Shown here: one piece after another, positions 12,887 to 16,181 of the stretch | How positions within the stretch are numbered: position 1 is the stretch's first letter | Layout of the letters: the number at the start of each line of letters is the position of its first letter | NCBI GenBank assembly: GCA_030038955.1 | Contig: JASHQV010000006.1 | Span: 1-16,181 of the forward strand | DNA: 16,181 bases | Direction of reading: 5' to 3' | Origin: Solirubrobacteraceae bacterium | Lineage (GTDB): Bacteria > Actinomycetota > Thermoleophilia > Solirubrobacterales > Solirubrobacteraceae | Notes under the pieces: generated by a model | Database searches by the model: none | What the model was told of the DNA's origin: nothing | The model's input: only the letters and a program-made list of their open reading frames with translations | Program-made: the position numbers and the translations under genes

Positions 12887-14278
12887 CTAGCTGAGTGGGA
12901 CCAGCTTCACCGGGAGCGCCTCGAGCTGCAACGCCCTTGCCACGCCGCGCGCCGCGGAGCCGGTGAAGATCCTCCCGGTCAGATGGACGCTCGTCCCCGC
13001 CGTCAAGCCCTTGGGGTAGTCCCTGAAGTCGACCGCCGAGACGACGATCAGGCGGTTGTCGAGCGCCACCGCGAAGTGCTGGTCGAGCGTCTGCGAGCTG
13101 GTGCTGACGAGCTCTCCACGTCGCGCCTCCGCGGCGGTCAGGCGCTGGAAGGCGGCGGCGCCCTGGGGCGTGAAGCTGAACTGCACGTCGGGGACGCCGC
13201 CCGCGGCCGTGCTTGCCTGCGCGTCGGTGATCTCGTTGCCGGACAGCGCCACGTGGTCGTGGAGCACGTAGTAGCCACCGGCGGGATTGCCGAACGGCTC
13301 GTCGGGCAGGGACAGCACCGGCGGTGCTTCGACCACGATCGTCCCCTGCTTGACGACGAGCAGCTGGCCGTGCCGGTCGGCGGCTGCGGGCAACCCCGCC
13401 TCGAGTTCGCGCACCGCCTGGCGCCGCGTCGCGCCCTCGCCTGGATCGAGCGGTCCGGCCACGAGGCAGTGCCTGAGTCCAGACCCCGATCGGCCGAACT
13501 CGGCCGCCAGCGTTCGGTCGGCGAGCGCGCAGGCACGGCTGCCGGCGCGGGCGAACAGGTAGTACTCGCTGCCGAGCCGGGAGTTGTCGGAGCTTGGGGC
13601 GTATGGCTGCCTCGAGGCGAGCAGGACCGCTTGGTAGAGCTCGAGGCTCCCGCTGCCGAGGCTTGCGTTGCCCGGCGAGCCGCCCGGCTCTCCCTGGCTG
13701 AGCGCGAGCGCGTCGGGGCGAGCGGGATGCAGCTCGCTGGCCGCCGTCTGTCCGTTCGGCAGCAGCACGTTCGACTCCCAGTCGTAGAACTCGAGCTGAG
13801 CGGAGAAGTCAAGCCGTCGCGCCACCGCCTCCTGGCCGAGGCGCGTGCGAGCGATTGGGCTAACGATCTCAACCTGGATCCTGGACCCACCGAGGATGTG
13901 GATTGACGCCCGCGAATGCGCAATCTCTGCCAGGCGGCCGCGCAGCTCACGCACGGTGCGCGCCAGCGCCGCCCGCGTTACGACCGGCACCTGCGGCGTC
14001 GGCTCGGCCCGGAAGACGATCTGGAACGCGGCGTGCCCGCCGGCGGTGGTCGGGCGCGACGCGGGGCTGCCGCTGCCCAGCCCGAGGAACGCGATTGCGA
14101 CCGCCGCCGCGACGATGAGGCTGACCGCTGGCGCCACCCAGCCGAGCCGCGCCGGGCGCATCAACCGGTACAGCCGTTCCGGGCGCGCCCACGGGAGCAG
14201 CCGCGGGCCGCGAGCGTCGCCGGTGCGGCGCTCGGCGGCCTCGACCAGCTGACGGCGCGTGTCGGGCAGATACGTCAT
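12887..14278 (-). CDS. Single-pass membrane protein with SecD P1-head-like exported domain, coupled to an ECF sigma gene
   Basis: A 463-aa protein. Residues 1-47 are cytoplasmic and charged (MTYLPDTRRQLVEAAERR), 48-68 a membrane helix and the rest extracytoplasmic. The exported part resembles the P1/head region of SecD: SRIQVEIVSP (132-141), LSGNEITDAQA (345-355), VPDVQFSFTPQGAAAFQRLT (362-381), then HFAVALDNRLIVVSAV (401-416) and the C-terminal IFTGSAARGVARAL...LPVKL. The RND membrane helices of real SecD are absent, so it cannot be a translocase subunit. The ATG overlaps the sigma factor stop (ATGA), the usual position of an anti-sigma factor, and the short N-terminal tail could contact the sigma factor. 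There is no zinc-binding HXXXCXXC motif. Cys250 and Cys271 are the only cysteines. The SecD similarity is what I see; the anti-sigma or sensor role is inference. Confidence 0.75.
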   Translation of the reverse strand: MTYLPDTRRQLVEAAERRTGDARGPRLLPWARPERLYRLMRPARLGWVAPAVSLIVAAAVAIAFLGLGSGSPASRPTTAGGHAAFQIVFRAEPTPQVPVVTRAALARTVRELRGRLAEIAHSRASIHILGGSRIQVEIVSPIARTRLGQEAVARRLDFSAQLEFYDWESNVLLPNGQTAASELHPARPDALALSQGEPGGSPGNASLGSGSLELYQAVLLASRQPYAPSSDNSRLGSEYYLFARAGSRACALADRTLAAEFGRSGSGLRHCLVAGPLDPGEGATRRQAVRELEAGLPAAADRHGQLLVVKQGTIVVEAPPVLSLPDEPFGNPAGGYYVLHDHVALSGNEITDAQASTAAGGVPDVQFSFTPQGAAAFQRLTAAEARRGELVSTSSQTLDQHFAVALDNRLIVVSAVDFRDYPKGLTAGTSVHLTGRIFTGSAARGVARALQLEALPVKLVPLS

Positions 14279-14889
14279 GTCTTTCCCTCCAATCCTTCCC
14301 GGAGCGCGGCCAGGCCGCGACTGACCCGCTTGCGGATCACCAGCTGCGAGGTGTTCAGCTCGCGGGCGATCTCGTCGTAGGAGCGCTCGTCGAGGACTCG
14401 CGCCCGCACTGCCTGCCGCTGCTCGGCTGGCAGTTGCTCCAGCAGCTCGGTCGCCCACGCGTCGCCGTGCGCCAGCGCCTCGACTCGCTCCAGGTCCTCC
14501 GGTCCGTAGGCGACCGGCTCGTGGATCCCGAGCCGCTGGCGCGCCCCGGCCTCGACGCGGCCGTGCCGCGCGCTTGCGCGCAGCACGTTGTGGGCGATCG
14601 TGAACAGCCACGGCGCCGCCGTGTCCGGTTCGCGCCGCGGGCGGTAGCGGGCGGCCGCGCGCAGCGCCGCCGCGAACGTCTCGGCGGTGAGGTCGGCCGC
14701 CACTTCGGGATCGCGGGTACGGCTCATGAAGAAGCCCAGGACCGCGCGCTCGTAGCGGTCGTAGAAGGCGCCGAAGGCCTGCTGCTGGCGGCTGGTCGCC
14801 GCCAGCAGCTCGGCGTCGGTTGCCGTGCGCCTGGTCACTGTCCTGATTAATGCGCCAGCCGGGAAGTTGTGACCGTGACGCCCGGCCAC
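14275..14889 (-). CDS. ECF-type RNA polymerase sigma factor
   Basis: A 204-aa sigma-70 family protein with only regions 2 and 4, hence ECF class. Region 2 spans about 36-103: FGAFYDRYERAVLGFF, the core-binding DLTAETFAAAL and APWLFTIAHNVL near the -10-recognition segment. Region 4 spans about 143-196: LLEQLPAEQRQAVRARVLDE and the helix-turn-helix YDEIARELNTSQLVIRKRVSRGL. The annotated start is GTG at 14887-14889, preceded by a GGAG-like stretch; a second in-frame GTG at 14836-14838 would remove a non-conserved 17-residue tail and follows AGGA, so the shorter form (187 aa) is possible. The stop overlaps the SecD-head-like gene by ATGA, implying coupled translation and a regulator-target pair. 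The signal sensed and the genes controlled cannot be read from this window. Confidence 0.92.
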   Translation of the reverse strand: MAGRHGHNFPAGALIRTVTRRTATDAELLAATSRQQQAFGAFYDRYERAVLGFFMSRTRDPEVAADLTAETFAAALRAAARYRPRREPDTAAPWLFTIAHNVLRASARHGRVEAGARQRLGIHEPVAYGPEDLERVEALAHGDAWATELLEQLPAEQRQAVRARVLDERSYDEIARELNTSQLVIRKRVSRGLAALREGLEGKT

Positions 14890-14916
14890 ATCTCCCCGCT
14901 CCGGTGCATCAGCAGC

Positions 14917-14995
14917 GTGGGCGCGCCGGACGCGTCCGCGCCCGGCGCGCCCACATGAGTCGTTCAGCGCCCGGCGCGCCCACGTGAGTCGTTCA
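14917..14995. repeat. 29-bp tandem duplication plus an inverted copy of its core
   Basis: Positions 14938-14966 and 14967-14995 are adjacent copies with one difference (A14955? region, CACATG versus CACGTG). A third copy decays from 14996. The core CCGGCGCGCCCAC (14942-14954) also occurs inverted at 14917-14929, giving a 13-bp perfect stem around 12 nt. The element sits between the lipoprotein stop and the sigma factor start, both on the minus strand, so it may terminate the lipoprotein transcript. Confidence 0.75.
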
Positions 14996-15030
14996 ACGCC
15001 CGGCGTGACCGGTGCGTCGGCCTGACTCGC

Positions 15031-15612
15031 TCAGCGCACCGCCTGCCCGCCGGCGCCGACTCCCAGCCAGGTCCCTCCAAACGAGGTTGCTCCGATATAT
15101 CCGGTGCTCGCCGGGCTGCTGTCGCCCGCATAGCGGTAGAGCGGGTGGCCGGCGTAGGTCACCTGCCGCTGACCGCCCGGCAGCTTGATCGTGCCGAGCA
15201 GCGACGCCTTCAGCCCGTCGCCGGCGCTCGGGTGTCCGGTGACGGTCAGCGGTGGCCACGCTGCGGCACAACCGCTGACCGTCACGCAATGGTCGCTGCC
15301 CGAACGGTCGGCCGTGAACATGTACAGCGTCAACCCGCGTGAATCGACGACGATGCTCCCCGCGGATGTGTGCGCCAGCCGGATCGTCGCTCCGGAGCCG
15401 GCCGAGCCGGTGGTGCTGCTGCTGGAGCTCGTGCTGGAGCTGCTCGGCGAGCTGCCGTAGCCGCCGTATCCGCTCGAGCCGCTGGCGCTCGTTCCCCCCG
15501 AGCTGGTCGAGGCGCCGGCGTGTGACTGGCCTCCGCAGGCGGCGAGGACGATCGCAGTGGCCGTGGCCAGCATCACGCTCGTCACGGCCCGGCGTCGGTT
15601 GAGACGTTGCAT
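15031..15612 (-). CDS. Secreted lipoprotein with Yx(F/W/Y)xxD repeats (COG4315-like)
   Basis: A 193-aa predicted lipoprotein. The start at 15612 is preceded by GGGAG at 5 nt spacing. Residues 1-25 form a signal peptide with twin basic N terminus and the lipobox LAAC, so Cys26 would be lipidated. Residues 30-73 are an extreme Ser/Gly linker. The folded part carries two family repeats: LYMFTAD (96-102) followed by CVTVSGCAAAWPPL, and LYRYAGD (158-164) followed by STGYIG and TWLGV. The family is widespread in Actinomycetota and Proteobacteria; its function is unknown, although it is often found beside sigma/anti-sigma genes and redox proteins. Cys109 and Cys115 are the only other cysteines and probably form a disulfide. 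The gene stands alone, divergent from the anti-sigma-like gene at 15729. Family call is firm, role is not. Confidence 0.85.
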   Translation of the reverse strand: MQRLNRRRAVTSVMLATATAIVLAACGGQSHAGASTSSGGTSASGSSGYGGYGSSPSSSSTSSSSSTTGSAGSGATIRLAHTSAGSIVVDSRGLTLYMFTADRSGSDHCVTVSGCAAAWPPLTVTGHPSAGDGLKASLLGTIKLPGGQRQVTYAGHPLYRYAGDSSPASTGYIGATSFGGTWLGVGAGGQAVR

Positions 15613-15683
15613 GTCGACTCCCTTGTAGAGGTGGGCTTTCTCTCCAGGAGGACGCCTGCGCCCGCCAGACCTTCCCGTGCTTC

Positions 15684-15712
15684 GGAAAGTTTCTGGTCGC
15701 GGCGAGCGTCTG
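15684..15712 (+). promoter_or_regulatory. Candidate ECF-type promoter
   Basis: GGAAAG (15684-15689) and CGTCTG (15707-15712) are separated by 17 bp, close to the GGAAC-N16/17-CGTC pattern of ECF sigma promoters. Transcription would start near 15718, about 10 nt before the ATG at 15729. It suggests the anti-sigma-like gene is itself under ECF control, possibly by the sigma factor at 14275-14889. Confidence 0.4.
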
Positions 15713-15728
15713 CAATCGTGTGAGAGAG

Positions 15729-16181
15729 ATGCACGGCAAGCCTGACGACGCGGACGACGATCGGCCCGACCTGGCAGAGCTGTCGGCGCTGGCCGACGGA
15801 ACGCTCGATCCGGCGCGACGCCCCGCGGTGGAGGCGCGGATCGCTGCCTCTCCCGAACTACGCGACCGCCTCGAGCGGGAACGCCAGGCGGTCGCGGCGC
15901 TGGCCGCGGTCCGCGAGCGCGAGCGGGCACCGAGTGCGCTGCGAGCATGGATCGCAGCGGCGCGGATCCGAGGCGGCCGAAGCGCGCGCGGTCAGGAGGC
16001 GCGCAGCAAGCGACTAACGCCTGGGACAGTGCCACGCCTTGCTGCGCTCGGAGTAGTGGCCGCGGCGGTTGCGCTGGCGCTCGTCTTGACCGTTCCGTCC
16101 GGCACGCCCGGCGGCCCCAGCGTCTCTGAGGCGGCCGCGCTGGCGGCGCGCGGCGCATCGATGGCTCCACCATCACCAGAC
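15729..16181 (+). CDS. Anti-sigma-factor-like membrane protein, N-terminal part (runs off the window)
   Basis: An open frame of 151 codons from the ATG at 15729 to the right edge, with no stop, so the gene is partial. The N-terminal segment LAELSALADGTLDPARRPAV followed by ASPELRDRLERERQAVAAL has the layout of the anti-sigma (zf-HC2-like) domain, but the zinc-binding His and Cys residues are absent; there is no cysteine at all in the visible part. Residues around 108-126 (RLAALGVVAAAVALALVLTV) form one membrane helix, followed by the start of an exported domain. A GAGAG-type ribosome binding site lies just before the ATG and an ECF-like promoter 17-45 nt upstream. It is divergent from the lipoprotein gene and has no sigma gene directly upstream, which is unusual for an anti-sigma factor. 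An anti-sigma role is inference from the N-terminal pattern and topology. Confidence 0.7.
   Translation, partial: MHGKPDDADDDRPDLAELSALADGTLDPARRPAVEARIAASPELRDRLERERQAVAALAAVRERERAPSALRAWIAAARIRGGRSARGQEARSKRLTPGTVPRLAALGVVAAAVALALVLTVPSGTPGGPSVSEAAALAARGASMAPPSPD

Noticed and set aside
12887..14278. True SecD translocase subunit
   Set aside because: It has only one membrane helix and lacks the RND transmembrane domain, and no secF or yajC gene is adjacent.
15613..16176. 188-codon upstream extension of the lipoprotein frame
   Set aside because: It is antisense to the anti-sigma-like gene, and the signal peptide with lipobox and ribosome binding site fixes the start at 15612.
1..16181. tRNA, rRNA genes, insertion sequences or phage genes
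   Set aside because: I saw no tRNA-like cloverleaf, rRNA sequence, transposase or integrase motifs on either strand.

Overview
This is a 16.2-kb stretch of a high-GC bacterial chromosome. Gene content points to Actinomycetota, and I would guess Thermoleophilia/Solirubrobacterales. The grounds are a DsbA-VKOR oxidative folding pair, an ECF sigma factor coupled to a membrane-anchored SecD-head-like protein, a Yx(F/W/Y)xxD-repeat lipoprotein, and apparently leaderless genes. The lineage is inference; no rRNA gene or other marker is present.

Layout. Positions 3-956 (+) hold the C-terminal part of an acetoacetate-CoA ligase, cut by the window edge. Positions 1130-2260 (+) encode an HtrA/DegP-like membrane-anchored serine protease. 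It converges on a minus-strand pair, sixA-like phosphatase (4423-4929) and ppk1 (2276-4426), which overlap by ATGA; a perfect hairpin sits between the convergent genes. A 340-bp gap (4930-5269) holds a 22-bp perfect inverted repeat. Next, on the minus strand, come VKOR (5270-5749) and a DsbA-like thiol oxidoreductase (5790-6605), whose junction carries a 44-bp tandem duplication. Divergent from these is a phosphate regulon: a PhoB-like response regulator (6881-7714), pstS, pstC, pstA, pstB and phoU (7864-12597). An array of 21-bp repeats ending in a large hairpin (12705-12842) separates phoU from a minus-strand pair. That pair is an ECF sigma factor (14275-14889) overlapping a SecD-head-like single-pass membrane protein (12887-14278). 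Last come a secreted-repeat lipoprotein (15031-15612, -) and a divergent zinc-less anti-sigma-like gene that runs off the right edge (15729-16181, +).

How the genes fit together. Two phosphate modules lie close to each other: uptake and sensing (PhoB-like/Pst/PhoU) and storage as polyphosphate (Ppk1 with a histidine phosphatase). Direct repeats with an 11-bp period resembling Pho boxes precede both the regulator and pstS. No PhoR-type kinase is visible. The second theme is the cell envelope: DsbA/VKOR for disulfides, HtrA for quality control, and two sigma/anti-sigma-like loci. The four confidently exported proteins outside the Dsb pathway each carry exactly two cysteines beyond any lipobox cysteine, which suits disulfide formation by DsbA/VKOR.

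The most unusual material is between and around genes: terminators that appear to have grown as direct-repeat arrays with one inverted copy, the duplication that recreates a GTGA stop/start coupling twice, and a Met in place of the second catalytic-site His of Ppk1.
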